In this document: positions 1 to 9,908 of the stretch, in pieces | Layout: every line of letters begins with the position of its first letter | Position numbering within the stretch: position 1 is the first letter of the stretch | Notes under the pieces: generated by a model | Database searches by the model: none | What the model was told of the DNA's origin: nothing | What the model saw: only the letters and a program-made list of their open reading frames with translations | Translations under genes and position numbers: made by a program | Assembly: GCA_017881185.1 (NCBI GenBank) | Contig: JADGRE010000046.1 | Location: forward strand, 1 to 32,278 | Direction: 5' to 3' | From: Pseudomonadota bacterium | GTDB taxonomy: Bacteria > Myxococcota_A > Polyangia > Polyangiales > JAFGIB01 | DNA length: 32,278 nucleotides

Positions 1-1770
1 TACGCGCAGAGCTTCCTCGATCACGAGTTCGGCGGTGGCAACGAAGGCGAGCTGCTGATGCAGATGGCCAGCGGCACGGTGCCCGTCAATTTCCTCAAAG
101 ACTCGTCGAAGTCGGGCGGCTTCGTCGCGCCCAGTCTCGACATCTCGGGCTTGTCGCGGCGCGTGGGTCCGGTCGCCGGCGATCTCACGATGATCGCGAG
201 CAACACCTTCGACCCGTCCAGCTTCCTCAAGAGCTTGAACGCCAAGCTCTTCGGCGTCTTCGATCTGAAAGACGTCATCACCGCCGTCGCCGGCAAAGAC
301 GGCGGGCTCGCCGCGGCGCCGAAGTTCATCACCCAAGCGCTGAGCGTGGTCGAAGACTTCATGCAGGACCTGGCCGCGATTCAGGCGCAGGCCACTGCGG
401 TGGTCAGCGAGCTGAAGGCGCTCGGCCAAGCCGTCGACAGCTCGCTCACCGACGTCGCGACCAAGGCCGAGACGCTGGTGAAGAACGTCGCAGCCATTCG
501 GCTCGACGAGATGCACATCGATGGCGACATCGATCAAGTCGTGAACACGGATCTGGTCGCGTTCACCAAGTCGCTGACGGCGGTCGCAGACCTCCTGGGC
601 AAGGCTCCGCTGCCTGCCGAGCTGCAGCAGCTCACGGCTGGGCCACGCGCCGCGTTCAAGCAGAAGCTCGATCAAGTGGTGAGCGTGGTCAGCAGCGTGG
701 CCAGCACCTTGCACGACGCGCTCAAGGCCTTTCGCATGGGCGAAGAGCTCGCAAAGAACCTCACCGTGCGCTTGGATTGGCGTCCGCCCATCCAGGGCTT
801 CCCCAGCGGCGCGGGCAACGAGATCTTCGCGCCCAACAAGACCGACGCCTTCCTGCTTGCGGTCGAAGCGCGCGCCAAAGACCTGCCGGGCAAGCCCGCA
901 GGCGTAGACTTCCTTGCAGCGCTCGAAGACTTCGAGATTCGGCTGATCGCCCCCGCGACCTTCATGAGGTTGAAGTTCACGCGCGTGGCGTTCTCGGTGA
1001 CCAGCGGCAAGAAGCCCGACGTCGATGTGGTCTTCGACGACATCGCCTTCGACGGCGTGCTCTCGTTCGTGGAAACGCTGCGCAAGCTCATCCCACTCAA
1101 GGGCTTCAGCGATCCGCCCGGCCTCGATGTCTCGACCGAAGGCATCAAGGCGAGCTTCACGCTGGGCTTGCCAAACGTGGCAGTCGGCATGTTCAGCCTG
1201 ACCAACCTGAGCTTCAGCGCCGGCTTCCACATCCCGTTCGTCGGCAACCCGCTGAGCGTGTCGTTCCAGTTCTGCAAGCGCGAGAGCCCGTTCCACCTGA
1301 CGGTCGCCTTCCTGGGCGGCGGCGGCTTCTTCGGCATCGAGGTCTCACCCAAGGGTGTGCTGCTGCTGGAAGCGGAGCTGGAGTTCGGCGCCGCGCTGGC
1401 TGTGGACTTCGGCGTGGCCAGCGGCTCGGTCTCCATCATGGCGGGCATCTACTTCCGCATGGAGATGAGCGACGCCACGCTCACCGGCTACCTGCGCATG
1501 CGCGGCGCCGTGAACGTGCTCGGGCTCATTACCGCGTCCATCGAGCTGTACATGGAGCTGAGCTACGAGTTCTCGTCGCAGAAGCTCGTGGGCCGCGCCA
1601 CCATCGAGATCGAGATCACGATCGTGTTCTTCAGCATCAGCGTCTCGGTCAGCGCCGAGCGCAAGTTCGCCGGCAGCAACGCCGACCCCACCTTCGAAGA
1701 CGTCATGAAGCCTGCCCTCGGCTACGACCCGTTCGCCGACTACGCCGCGGCTTTCGATTTCGCGGCCTGA
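1..1770 (+). CDS. Large protein of unknown function, 5' end outside window
   Basis: The frame is open from the first base, so the N-terminus is missing; the first in-window ATG (position 58) lies inside the gene and need not be the start. At least 590 residues are encoded. Counting from that ATG, residues about 100-220 are rich in Ala, Leu, Val, Lys and Asp and look helical. The last 300 residues look like repeated beta-strands, with alternating hydrophobic residues and a Gly-rich turn (FLGGGGFFGIEVSPKG, near position 1305-1350). I see no signal peptide, transmembrane segment or catalytic motif in the visible part. The stop is followed after 15 bases by the next plus-strand gene, so the two are probably co-transcribed and functionally paired. 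I do not recognise the family; a structural or surface-associated role is only a guess from the beta-rich composition. Confidence 0.85.
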   Translation, partial: YAQSFLDHEFGGGNEGELLMQMASGTVPVNFLKDSSKSGGFVAPSLDISGLSRRVGPVAGDLTMIASNTFDPSSFLKSLNAKLFGVFDLKDVITAVAGKDGGLAAAPKFITQALSVVEDFMQDLAAIQAQATAVVSELKALGQAVDSSLTDVATKAETLVKNVAAIRLDEMHIDGDIDQVVNTDLVAFTKSLTAVADLLGKAPLPAELQQLTAGPRAAFKQKLDQVVSVVSSVASTLHDALKAFRMGEELAKNLTVRLDWRPPIQGFPSGAGNEIFAPNKTDAFLLAVEARAKDLPGKPAGVDFLAALEDFEIRLIAPATFMRLKFTRVAFSVTSGKKPDVDVVFDDIAFDGVLSFVETLRKLIPLKGFSDPPGLDVSTEGIKASFTLGLPNVAVGMFSLTNLSFSAGFHIPFVGNPLSVSFQFCKRESPFHLTVAFLGGGGFFGIEVSPKGVLLLEAELEFGAALAVDFGVASGSVSIMAGIYFRMEMSDATLTGYLRMRGAVNVLGLITASIELYMELSYEFSSQKLVGRATIEIEITIVFFSISVSVSAERKFAGSNADPTFEDVMKPALGYDPFADYAAAFDFAA

Positions 1771-1785
1771 TTCTGAGAAACACCC

Positions 1786-4700
1786 ATGGCTTCCACACCC
1801 ACCACGATCTGGACCGCGCTGCCCAACGGCTTCGACGCGAGCTTCCCCGGCAATGCGCCAGCCCCGAAGCTGTCGATCTACGTGTCGCTGCGTTTGGATG
1901 ATCCCACCGGCACGACCCTCGGCGACTACACCCTGGGCAACTGGCCCACGGCGCTCGCGGCGCTGGTGAACCAGAACAAGATCCGCGTGCAGGTCGGCGA
2001 TGGCACGACCTTCTCGGAGCTACCGCTTGCGATCAACACTTCACAGCTGTCGCCGAGCTTGTGGGACGCGCTTTTTGCCAGCACCACGCTCGTGTCGCCG
2101 TTCGCGTTTCAAGATCACAGCAAGCGCGCGATCCGCTCGTATTCGGTGCGTGCAATCCACGACTACATCGAGCAGGTGTACACGAGCGTCGCGAACAGCT
2201 CGCCCACCGACTTCCCGGACCTCAAGGGCACGGGCCCAGCGGCGCATCTGGTGCAAGCCGTCTCCAGCGTGATGACGCAGGTGCGGCGCGCCGCCACCGG
2301 CGCTCAAGTGCGAGGCTACAACCCACCGTTGCCGCCGAACCTGGCCTCGGGCGTCGCAGGGCCCCACCCGGACGCCAAGCTCGAAGCGCAGCTGGACACC
2401 ACTGCAAAGTCAGTGGCCGCCGGCATCCCGGGCGCGGAGCTGTATCGCGCCTATCGCTTCTACAACCGCGGGCAGCAAGAGCAGTACCGCTCGAACACGC
2501 AGCCGCGCGCCGTGGCCGATATTCCGCCCGCGCTCCATGCGCCGAAGTTCGACTTCCATCAGGTCATCGCCACGCTCGGCGATCATCCCGCGCTCTTGCG
2601 CCAGCTCGGCATCGTGGTCGACTGCACACTGCCGCAGAGCTGGCCAGCAGGCAGCACCTACGATCGCGTGCGCATCGTCGTGGGCGACCCCGCCGGTGGT
2701 CCGCCCTCGCCCACCGACAAGACACCCTGGACGCTGGTCGACCTCGTGACGTTTCGCGCGCAGCCGAGTGCCGCGGCCGACACCAGCGGCGGCTACCTGC
2801 AGCTGGGCAACAGCCAGCTCTTCGGCGTCACGCAATCCGATGTCGATGGCGCTGCGCTGCGCACGCTGGACTACGGCGTGAACATGGCCAACGTGCTCAG
2901 TCAGCTGGCACAGCAGCATGCCGCGCAGTGCGATGTCGCCGGCCTCGCAGCGCCACCCAAGAGCCAGCCGCAGCCGCAGAGCTTGCCCGCGCTGCGCACC
3001 ACTGGCATCAGCGTATTTCGCAGCGACCGCGACAGGGCGATCTTCGATCAACTCAGCGCTGCTGCCAGCAACAACGTCGATCCCGGCAGCGCGGTGCTCA
3101 GCGAAGCCGACCTCACGCGTGGCTACCGCGTGGACGTCGGCCTCGGCAGCCGTTGGTTCTCGCTGTGCGCGCGCATCCCGACCTACGCGGTGGGCGCCAC
3201 GATGATCGCGCCGGGCCAAGACGAGGGCTACGTGAAGGCGAGCAGCGGCACGAGCACATCGAAAGATCCGCCGAGCCCGCCAGCAGTCAAAGACCTGTAC
3301 CTGCACGAAACCCTGTTCGGCTGGGACAACTGGAGCCTGAGCGTAGAGCGCCCCGGCCGCACGCTGTCGATCGATCGCAACGACACCGACCGCACGCAGA
3401 CCGAGGTGGTGCGGCGCGAACAAAATCCCGCCAACCCCGACTTCCCGGTGCAGATCAGCGCGAGCGTGCCTGCCAAGGCGTTGCCGCCGCTGCGCTTTGG
3501 TCGGCAATACCAGCTGCGCGCACGTGTGGTGGATCTGGCGGGCAACGGCTTACTGCTTTCTGACATGCCAGCCGCAGCGATCGCGACCGTTGCAAACACC
3601 TCACCGCTCACCTACCAGCGCTACGAGCCTGTCGCGCCTCCCGTGCTCGTGCTGCACACGCCACTCACGCCGGGTGAGTCGGTCGAGCATCTGGTCATTC
3701 GCAGCAAGGTCGGCAGCGCTCCGATCCCGAACGAGTCGTCGATCTTCAACGCCACCACGCTGCGCCACGTCTCGCCACCGAAGACCTCGCAATACATGGC
3801 CGAGCTCCACGGCGCGTTCGATGCGCTCTTCCCGGATGCCGCCAAGGTCTACGCCGTGGCCGTGAAGGAGCAAGGCACCTGGCAAGATCCGGGCGGCGAC
3901 ACGCAGCTCCTCGACATGAGCGGCAAGACCGTCGACCCTGCGCCGCTCGATCAGCGCGGCGAACCGCTGCCCGACGGCCACTACGTGATCCACACCAGCA
4001 AGAGCCCCGCAGTGCCCTACCTGCCCGACCCGCTGGCGGCCGGTGCACTCTTGCAGATCCCCGGCGGCTTCATGAGCCACGACTACGCAGTGGGCAGCGG
4101 TTGGCCCAACCTGTCCACGTTCCAGCTGACGCTTGATGCTGCTTCCGGTGCCAGCCCGAAATTCGACAAGACCGGTGGCCTGCACGTGGCCTTGCCCAAG
4201 GGCACGATGCTCACGCTCAAGTACAGCTCCACCATCGCGGAGCCCAACCTGCCGCTCATGGCGCGCTGGAACACGCTGAGCGCGGCGGCCCGTGGCAGCG
4301 CCAAGGCGATTGGCAATCAGCACTGGATGCTCACGCCCTACCGCGAAGTGCTGTTCGTGCACGCGGTGGAAAAGCCACTGCGGCCACCGCAGGTCACGAA
4401 GCTGAGCGTCTCGCGCAACCTCGGCGAGAACTTCGTCACGCTCTCGGGCGAAATCACGAACCATTCGCAGAGCACCGGCCGCATCGAGCTCCTGGCTGCG
4501 TGGACCGAGACGGTGGATCGCCTGTCGGAGACCAAGCCCACGCTGGACACGCGCAGCGGCCGCGTGTTCGAGCGCGACATTGCGTACGACGAGTCGCCCA
4601 TGAAGATCCCGGCGCCGTGCGAGACCGCGCGCCACGAGCTGGGTGACACCAAGCACCGCATGATCAAGTACCACGCGCTTGCAACCACACGTTACCGCGA

Positions 4701-5814
4701 GCACTTCCCCGAGCTGGCGAACAAGCCCGAGCTGCTCTCGCTCGCGGGCGCAGCCACGGCCGAGATCGACATCCCCAACGCGGCACGACCGGACTCACCG
4801 CGCCTGCAGTACATCATCCCGACCTTCGAGTGGACGCTGTCGGACGACAAGAAGACCAGCACGCGCACGGGTCGGGGCCTGCGCATCTACGTCGATCGCA
4901 CCTGGTATTCCTCCGGCGACGACGAGCTGCTCGGCGTGCTCTTGCCACAAGCCGGCCTGAGCGTGCCTGATGCGCTCGAGAAGTACGTGTCGCAATGGGG
5001 CAGCGACCCGATCTGGGATTCGAAGGGCCCGTCGAGTCAGCTCGCACCCGAGAGCTTCGTCTACGACAAGGCCGATCCGAGCAGCGCGCCCACGGTGAAG
5101 AGCGGGCTGACACTCGCCGAGGTCGATCCGAGCCGCAGCGACTTGCTCGTCACTGCTGTCGGCATCGCCCCGCAGTACAACGAGGAGCGGCAGCTCTACT
5201 ACTTCGATCTGGTGCTCGATCCCGGCGCGAGCTACTTCCCGTTCGTGCGCCTGTCGCTCGCGCGCTTCCAGCCGCACTCGCTCGACAACGCGCACCTGTC
5301 GCGCACCGTGCGCGCCGACTTCGCGCAGCTCGTGGCGGATCGTACCGCCGCGCTCACCTACAACACCGGCTCGGTCGACGTGTCGGTGTCAGGCGTGATG
5401 GCCAAGAGCGTGGTGCAAGCGATGACGCACGAAACCCAGGGCCCGTTGCACGGCTTCCTGCTCCACGGCTTCAACCACAACGCGGCCGCCGGTCGCGGAC
5501 GGCTCGTGCGCGCCTACGTGGAGCAGCGCACAGACAAGAAGCTCGGCGACCTCGGCTGGCAGCTCGTGGGCGGAGTCTCGAACCTCTTGCCGTACGTGCT
5601 GGGCAAGACTCCCGACCTCGTGTACTTCCGCGGCAACGTCACGTTGCCGCAGAGCTTCGGTGACAGCAGCGAATACCGCATGGTCGTGGAAGAGCACGAG
5701 CTCTTCGACACCGACCTGCAGCTCATCGACTCGAGCTTGCCGATCGACTCGACCGACGGCGAAGCCCACAGCAGCCGCCTCGTCTACTTCGACACGCTGA
5801 CGCTCGTGAAGTGA
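1786..5814 (+). CDS. 1342-residue protein of unknown function
   Basis: This very long frame keeps a strong G/C bias in the third codon position throughout, which supports it as real coding sequence. The ATG at 1786 lies 15 bases after the preceding stop, with only a weak purine stretch (GAGAAAC) as ribosome site. There is no signal peptide or membrane segment, so export, if any, would need a dedicated system. Around residues 560-600 the text FGRQYQLRARVVDLAGN resembles the F-strand and loop of a fibronectin/Ig-like domain. Several further stretches look like beta-sandwich modules separated by Pro/Ser-rich linkers, including one near residues 865-895. No enzyme motif is seen. Its partner is the beta-rich gene just upstream; the pair reads as a two-gene cassette. 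The function is unknown to me. Confidence 0.85.
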   Translation: MASTPTTIWTALPNGFDASFPGNAPAPKLSIYVSLRLDDPTGTTLGDYTLGNWPTALAALVNQNKIRVQVGDGTTFSELPLAINTSQLSPSLWDALFASTTLVSPFAFQDHSKRAIRSYSVRAIHDYIEQVYTSVANSSPTDFPDLKGTGPAAHLVQAVSSVMTQVRRAATGAQVRGYNPPLPPNLASGVAGPHPDAKLEAQLDTTAKSVAAGIPGAELYRAYRFYNRGQQEQYRSNTQPRAVADIPPALHAPKFDFHQVIATLGDHPALLRQLGIVVDCTLPQSWPAGSTYDRVRIVVGDPAGGPPSPTDKTPWTLVDLVTFRAQPSAAADTSGGYLQLGNSQLFGVTQSDVDGAALRTLDYGVNMANVLSQLAQQHAAQCDVAGLAAPPKSQPQPQSLPALRTTGISVFRSDRDRAIFDQLSAAASNNVDPGSAVLSEADLTRGYRVDVGLGSRWFSLCARIPTYAVGATMIAPGQDEGYVKASSGTSTSKDPPSPPAVKDLYLHETLFGWDNWSLSVERPGRTLSIDRNDTDRTQTEVVRREQNPANPDFPVQISASVPAKALPPLRFGRQYQLRARVVDLAGNGLLLSDMPAAAIATVANTSPLTYQRYEPVAPPVLVLHTPLTPGESVEHLVIRSKVGSAPIPNESSIFNATTLRHVSPPKTSQYMAELHGAFDALFPDAAKVYAVAVKEQGTWQDPGGDTQLLDMSGKTVDPAPLDQRGEPLPDGHYVIHTSKSPAVPYLPDPLAAGALLQIPGGFMSHDYAVGSGWPNLSTFQLTLDAASGASPKFDKTGGLHVALPKGTMLTLKYSSTIAEPNLPLMARWNTLSAAARGSAKAIGNQHWMLTPYREVLFVHAVEKPLRPPQVTKLSVSRNLGENFVTLSGEITNHSQSTGRIELLAAWTETVDRLSETKPTLDTRSGRVFERDIAYDESPMKIPAPCETARHELGDTKHRMIKYHALATTRYREHFPELANKPELLSLAGAATAEIDIPNAARPDSPRLQYIIPTFEWTLSDDKKTSTRTGRGLRIYVDRTWYSSGDDELLGVLLPQAGLSVPDALEKYVSQWGSDPIWDSKGPSSQLAPESFVYDKADPSSAPTVKSGLTLAEVDPSRSDLLVTAVGIAPQYNEERQLYYFDLVLDPGASYFPFVRLSLARFQPHSLDNAHLSRTVRADFAQLVADRTAALTYNTGSVDVSVSGVMAKSVVQAMTHETQGPLHGFLLHGFNHNAAAGRGRLVRAYVEQRTDKKLGDLGWQLVGGVSNLLPYVLGKTPDLVYFRGNVTLPQSFGDSSEYRMVVEEHELFDTDLQLIDSSLPIDSTDGEAHSSRLVYFDTLTLVK

Positions 5815-5853
5815 AGGCTTGTGGAGCTCGAGCTGCTGGGCGATGTGCTCGCC

Positions 5854-8800
5854 TCATGGCGCCTTCACTCGGCGCACACCGTAGCTGCCCATCGGCATGT
5901 ACAGGTAGGTCCCGTTGCGCACGATCTTCGAAACGTAGCCGATCGTACGCGAGGCTCCGAGCACGCTGGGCTTGGCAAAGTTCGTGGTGTCGAGGATCAG
6001 CAAGCCCGTGGGATACGACGACGCCAAGTACACGCGCGCGCCTTCGACGTCGAGCAGATCGAAATCGTAGCCTGCGACATCGTGGCTGTCTTGACTGGTG
6101 AGCGCTGCCTGCGCACTGAAGCGCAGGCGTGTCAGGCGAGTGTAAGGCTGGCGTGAATCTGGCGAGTCGCTGTTCAGACCCCACCAGGCATAACGGTGAG
6201 TGGACAGCCAGACCTCGCGATCCAGGTAGCGACCGCGGTCGATTTCGTCGCCGACCGCGAGCACGGTCTCCAGCGTCGCAGTGTCAGCCGCAAGCTTCAG
6301 CACGTCGAACGAGTTGCGACGACGTCCGAAGTCATCCCACTGGTAGTCGACCGTGTAGAGCACCTTGCCGGAAGCGTCGACGTCGATGAGACGCCCGGGA
6401 ATGTTCACCTTCGGCAGCGCCTTGAGGTGATCGGGATCCGACGCATCGACGCGGTCGAGGAAATAGCGCTCGTGGTACTTCTTAGGGTTGCCGCTCGCGT
6501 CGAGCGCAGGCTCGGTGTGCGTCGAATAGAGCATCGTGCCGTGGCCCACGTGATTGACGAAGGGCCAGTCCGGCATTTCGATGCTGCCGGCAGCGAGGCG
6601 CGGCTTGTCCGCATCTTTCAGGTCGATCACGCGCAGGTAGTTCTTGTAGTAGCGGCGGCCGGTGGCGTCCGTCTTCACCTCGCGTGTGGTCACCGGCAAG
6701 AGCTGATTGTCCAGTGGCTGCCCAGCACCCGGGTTCCAGTAGTAATCGTAGAAGCTCCAGTAGCCGGAGTAGCCGCCGCTGTAGAAGTGTTCGGCCTCGG
6801 CCGGGATGCGGTATTCGCCGCGCCAGCGCGGATGCTTGGGATCGGAGAAGTCGGCGTTGCGAATCAGCTGGTCGCCCGTGGTGCGATCGCTGCCGACCAT
6901 GTGAATGATGGCGCCGTCCTGCATCTGGTAGAAGAGGCTCGTGTCGACGGGCAGCTCGGCCACGCTCTTGGCCATGTCGTCTTCGCCGAAGGGCAACACG
7001 AAGAAGCGGTAGGTGGAGTCTTGCTCGTCCACACCGAGCTGCACCTGGTAGCCGCCGATGCTGAAGACGTCGACGACATTGCGCACCAGATACAGATTCG
7101 CCGTTGCAACCGGCTTGTCGCGATTGGTCGCGTCGATGACCTGAATCTGCTCGGTCGAGATGCTGACCACGCGGTTCTTGAACGCGATGGCGCGCTCCAC
7201 GTAACCGTTCTGCGCCACCCGACCGCGCGCGGTGAGCTTGTCGTTCTGGAAGTCCACGATCTGCGCGCCCTGATGGTAGGTGTAGACGCCGTTGGGGTTG
7301 TCGGACCAGGTCAGCGGCAGGAGGATCATGCCGAGGGTATCGAGCACCTTGAACGCCTTGTAATCCGAGAGTGCTGCGCTGCCTGCGCCCTGGGCGCCAA
7401 GATCGACCGCCGATAGAAGCTTGGCCTTCTTCAGGCTCGTCACATCGAAGAGCGCAATCTGAACGGGACTCTGTTGGCCGGAGATGGTGTGAGTGCCCAG
7501 CGAGAGTAAGCGATTGGGACGGGTGTCGAAGTGCGTGACGGCCCCGTCGACCGGCAGGCTGTTCACCTTCGCCGCCGTGTTCGCGGCGGACAGATCGTAG
7601 AAATCGTTTCGGCAGTTCTGCTGCGAGCTGGCGGGCGACCACCAACACAGGTTGACGAACAGATTCGCACCGTCGAAGCGTGTCGCCTGCACCTGCGCAT
7701 AGGTGTTCGCGCTACCCGTGTCGTTGGTGATGTCGATCTGAGCCCGCTGCACCAGCTTGCTCGGATTGCTCACATCGAAGAGGGTCAGCTGCGCGGCTGC
7801 GTTCGGGCGCCAGTACCAGTCATCGGACATGACGCGCAGCTGGCCGGCATGCAGATCCATCTTGAACTTGTCGGCCACCTCGCCGGGCACGTAACCCGTT
7901 CCTCCAACCTTGATCGCACCATGGGCATCGGAGATGTCGACGTAGGTGATCAGCGTCTGTCGTGGGTTGCCGTTGTCGACCAAGTAGTAATTCGGATCGG
8001 TGGCCGCGATGCTCAAGGCCGTGTCGTAGACCTGAATCAAGTTTGCCGCACCGGGGAACTCCTGCTTGTCCACGGCTTTGATGTGCAGTGGATCGGCAAT
8101 GTCGATCGACATGACCCAAGTCGTGTCGTGCCAGTCCTGCGTGTCGTAGCGCCAGTAGTCGGGGTTGCGCTTGGACACGGTGTAGAGCACGTCGCCCACG
8201 ATACGCGTGTCGGTGACCTCACCGTCGACGTTGAAGCTACCCGCCGCTTGCGGATGCGCGGGATCTTTGACGTCGACCACGAGCACCTGCGAGCCGTGAA
8301 AGCCGAGCGGATCGGCATCGCTGTCGAATTGCCAATACTGGAAGTAGTCGCTCATCACGACATACGCCTTGTTGTCACGCAGATACATGTCGACCGGCTG
8401 CGCCTGGAAAGGCACGCGGCCCACTACGATTGGACTGTCAGGTATCGACATGTCGATGAGCAACAGCCCGCGGTAGCGATTGAGCGCGTAGAGAATGTCG
8501 CCCTTGGCTTGCACGATGTCGGCTTCCACGATCTCGCGCATGGCGGACGGCTGTTGCGCCGTGGGCGCCGTGTTGGGCGCAAGCTGGCCAGGTGCGGCTG
8601 GCGCAGCGGCTCCGCTGCCAGCAGCACCGCTCACCGATGGCGTGGCCAACCCAGCGCCCGCGACGCGTAAGTCTCCGGTAACGCCGTTGTTCGACGCCCC
8701 ACTCGCCTCTTCTGCTTTCGCCGTTTCGAAGCTCGTAGCGCCGAGCTCCGGAAAGAGCGTTGGGTCGAGCACGCCTGCATCGGGCGCACCGCCCGCCTTG

Positions 8801-8937
8801 TGGGCAGTGCCGCCATCGGCGCCTGCTTTCCCGTTCTTGTCGGCATCACCGCCGCTCTGACAGCCGAGCGTTGCGAGAACGCCGGCAGCAACCAGCCCGC
8901 ACTGCCAACCCAAAGGGAAAACGAATCTCTTGCGCAT
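5854..8937 (-). CDS. Secreted lipoprotein with beta-propeller domain
   Basis: The product is 1027 residues. The frame could open further upstream (to 9126), but I chose the ATG at 8937. It is preceded by a purine-rich ribosome site (GGGAG, 9 bases away) and starts a lipoprotein-like signal: MRKR, a hydrophobic stretch, then LATLGC with Cys26. Residues 27-170 are a low-complexity Ala/Gly/Pro/Ser linker. After it comes a long series of beta-propeller-like repeats of the type 'VQAKGDILYALNRYRGLLLI', 'IVGDVLYTVSKR', 'LRVIDLKDADKPRL', matching the style of the bacterial/archaeal beta-propeller family PF09826. The likely place is the cell envelope, facing outward; the ligand is unknown and no protease or lyase motif is visible. 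It converges with the 1342-residue gene, leaving 39 bases between the stops. The lipobox is not a textbook one, so lipidation is likely but not certain. Confidence 0.85.
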   Translation of the reverse strand: MRKRFVFPLGWQCGLVAAGVLATLGCQSGGDADKNGKAGADGGTAHKAGGAPDAGVLDPTLFPELGATSFETAKAEEASGASNNGVTGDLRVAGAGLATPSVSGAAGSGAAAPAAPGQLAPNTAPTAQQPSAMREIVEADIVQAKGDILYALNRYRGLLLIDMSIPDSPIVVGRVPFQAQPVDMYLRDNKAYVVMSDYFQYWQFDSDADPLGFHGSQVLVVDVKDPAHPQAAGSFNVDGEVTDTRIVGDVLYTVSKRNPDYWRYDTQDWHDTTWVMSIDIADPLHIKAVDKQEFPGAANLIQVYDTALSIAATDPNYYLVDNGNPRQTLITYVDISDAHGAIKVGGTGYVPGEVADKFKMDLHAGQLRVMSDDWYWRPNAAAQLTLFDVSNPSKLVQRAQIDITNDTGSANTYAQVQATRFDGANLFVNLCWWSPASSQQNCRNDFYDLSAANTAAKVNSLPVDGAVTHFDTRPNRLLSLGTHTISGQQSPVQIALFDVTSLKKAKLLSAVDLGAQGAGSAALSDYKAFKVLDTLGMILLPLTWSDNPNGVYTYHQGAQIVDFQNDKLTARGRVAQNGYVERAIAFKNRVVSISTEQIQVIDATNRDKPVATANLYLVRNVVDVFSIGGYQVQLGVDEQDSTYRFFVLPFGEDDMAKSVAELPVDTSLFYQMQDGAIIHMVGSDRTTGDQLIRNADFSDPKHPRWRGEYRIPAEAEHFYSGGYSGYWSFYDYYWNPGAGQPLDNQLLPVTTREVKTDATGRRYYKNYLRVIDLKDADKPRLAAGSIEMPDWPFVNHVGHGTMLYSTHTEPALDASGNPKKYHERYFLDRVDASDPDHLKALPKVNIPGRLIDVDASGKVLYTVDYQWDDFGRRRNSFDVLKLAADTATLETVLAVGDEIDRGRYLDREVWLSTHRYAWWGLNSDSPDSRQPYTRLTRLRFSAQAALTSQDSHDVAGYDFDLLDVEGARVYLASSYPTGLLILDTTNFAKPSVLGASRTIGYVSKIVRNGTYLYMPMGSYGVRRVKAP

Positions 8938-9134
8938 GTCGGCTATCTCCCAGCTCGAAGCGGTCGCGTCAGTGGCGGCTAGGCTCTGAGCAGGTTTCGT
9001 GCCAGGCGCAAACCAGGCAAAAGAGCCGGTAATTGCGGGCCTCAATGCGAGCGCGCTGGCACAAGTTGGCGCAGACCGGGTGTCGGTGCGAGATTTCGAT
9101 TGCCCGCTGACTGGCCTGACACCCAAGCGCCGAT
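8938..9134. other. Intergenic region upstream of beta-propeller gene
   Basis: These 197 bases lie between the stop of the outer-membrane protein gene and the start of the beta-propeller gene, both on the minus strand. The region must hold the latter's leader. I see the ribosome site next to 8937 but no convincing -35/-10 or -24/-12 promoter and no hairpin followed by a T run. Confidence 0.4.
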
Positions 9135-9908
9135 TCAGTGAAGGGCAGCGGCTCCGCTCTCATCGGAGCCCGTCGGTCCAAACGTCACCTGGTACGCGAC
9201 GTAGCTCTGGAAGAGGTTGGACCCCGCGAAGCCGCGCCCAGCGGAAAGCAGCAGGTGGTGCACCTCGTTGAAGTCGAGGATCGCGCCGACGTTGAACCGT
9301 GTAGCGCCCTCCCCTGCGCGCTGCTTCGGCGTTTCGTGGAAGACCTCCGCGCCAAGCGTGAGCCAGTTGAAGGTCCGGCGCGCCACCTGCCAGCCGACGT
9401 ACCACCAGTGCCGATTGCGATCTCCGAGATCGATCCAGACTCCGACGCCGCCGTAGGTCTGCCACGGCCCGAAGCTCTTCTGGAGCCACACCGGAAGGAA
9501 GACCTGCGCGCTGCCGTTGCCGAGCCCAGCGCTTCTGGCGCCACTTGGAACCTCGAGCAGCGGGAAGGTCCCGATCATCGGGATCCAGCTGCGCTCCTGG
9601 ACGAATCGGAGCTTGGCTCCGAGCTCGGTGTCACCGTAGCCGTACGCGCTTGGTCCCTTGTCTGCAATCGCGTACGCAGCCGGCGTGATGACGTGCAGCT
9701 GCAGGTTGGGGACAGCGCCGTAGTTCAGCTCGACGTGAGGCGCTGTACCCGTCCAGCCGCCCTGGTCGTGCGATGATTGCGAGGCCAAATAGAATTCCCA
9801 GTGGTGATGCTCGACAGGCTCGGGATCGTCGGTGGTGTACGGCGGTCCTGCCGCTGCCGTCGAGCAGACGAGGAGCAGCGCGAGCCCGACCGAACCGAGC
9901 CAACTCAT
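9135..9908 (-). CDS. Outer-membrane beta-barrel protein, MetA-like
   Basis: The product is 257 residues from the ATG at 9908, which begins a clean Sec signal (MSWLGSVGLALLLVCSTAAA, then GPPYTTDDPEPVEHHHWEF). An ATG at 9977 in the same frame would add 23 Arg-rich residues before the signal, which is less likely. The mature start (TTDDP, then a WE-F-x-A-S strand) is typical of small outer-membrane channel-like proteins grouped as the MetA pathway of phenol degradation family (PF13557). The rest alternates aromatic and polar residues in strand-length blocks, as in a 10- to 12-strand barrel. The substrate is unknown; the family name should not be read as evidence for phenol use. It lies upstream of the beta-propeller gene on the same strand, 197 bases away, so co-transcription is uncertain. 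Confidence 0.8.
   Translation of the reverse strand: MSWLGSVGLALLLVCSTAAAGPPYTTDDPEPVEHHHWEFYLASQSSHDQGGWTGTAPHVELNYGAVPNLQLHVITPAAYAIADKGPSAYGYGDTELGAKLRFVQERSWIPMIGTFPLLEVPSGARSAGLGNGSAQVFLPVWLQKSFGPWQTYGGVGVWIDLGDRNRHWWYVGWQVARRTFNWLTLGAEVFHETPKQRAGEGATRFNVGAILDFNEVHHLLLSAGRGFAGSNLFQSYVAYQVTFGPTGSDESGAAALH

Noticed and set aside
2410-4704. Long minus-strand frames opposite the 1342-residue gene
   Set aside because: They lack motifs and match antisense shadows; the plus-strand frame is uninterrupted for 4 kb with consistent codon bias.
5825-5834. Palindrome AGCTCGAGCT between the convergent genes at 5815-5853 as a terminator
   Set aside because: It is only 10 bases, has no loop and no T run; such short palindromes are common in GC-rich DNA.
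6196-7416. Long plus-strand frames opposite the beta-propeller gene (also 7531-8670)
   Set aside because: They show Val/Ala/Arg/His-rich low-information composition and lie wholly inside a gene with a signal peptide and repeated propeller blades.
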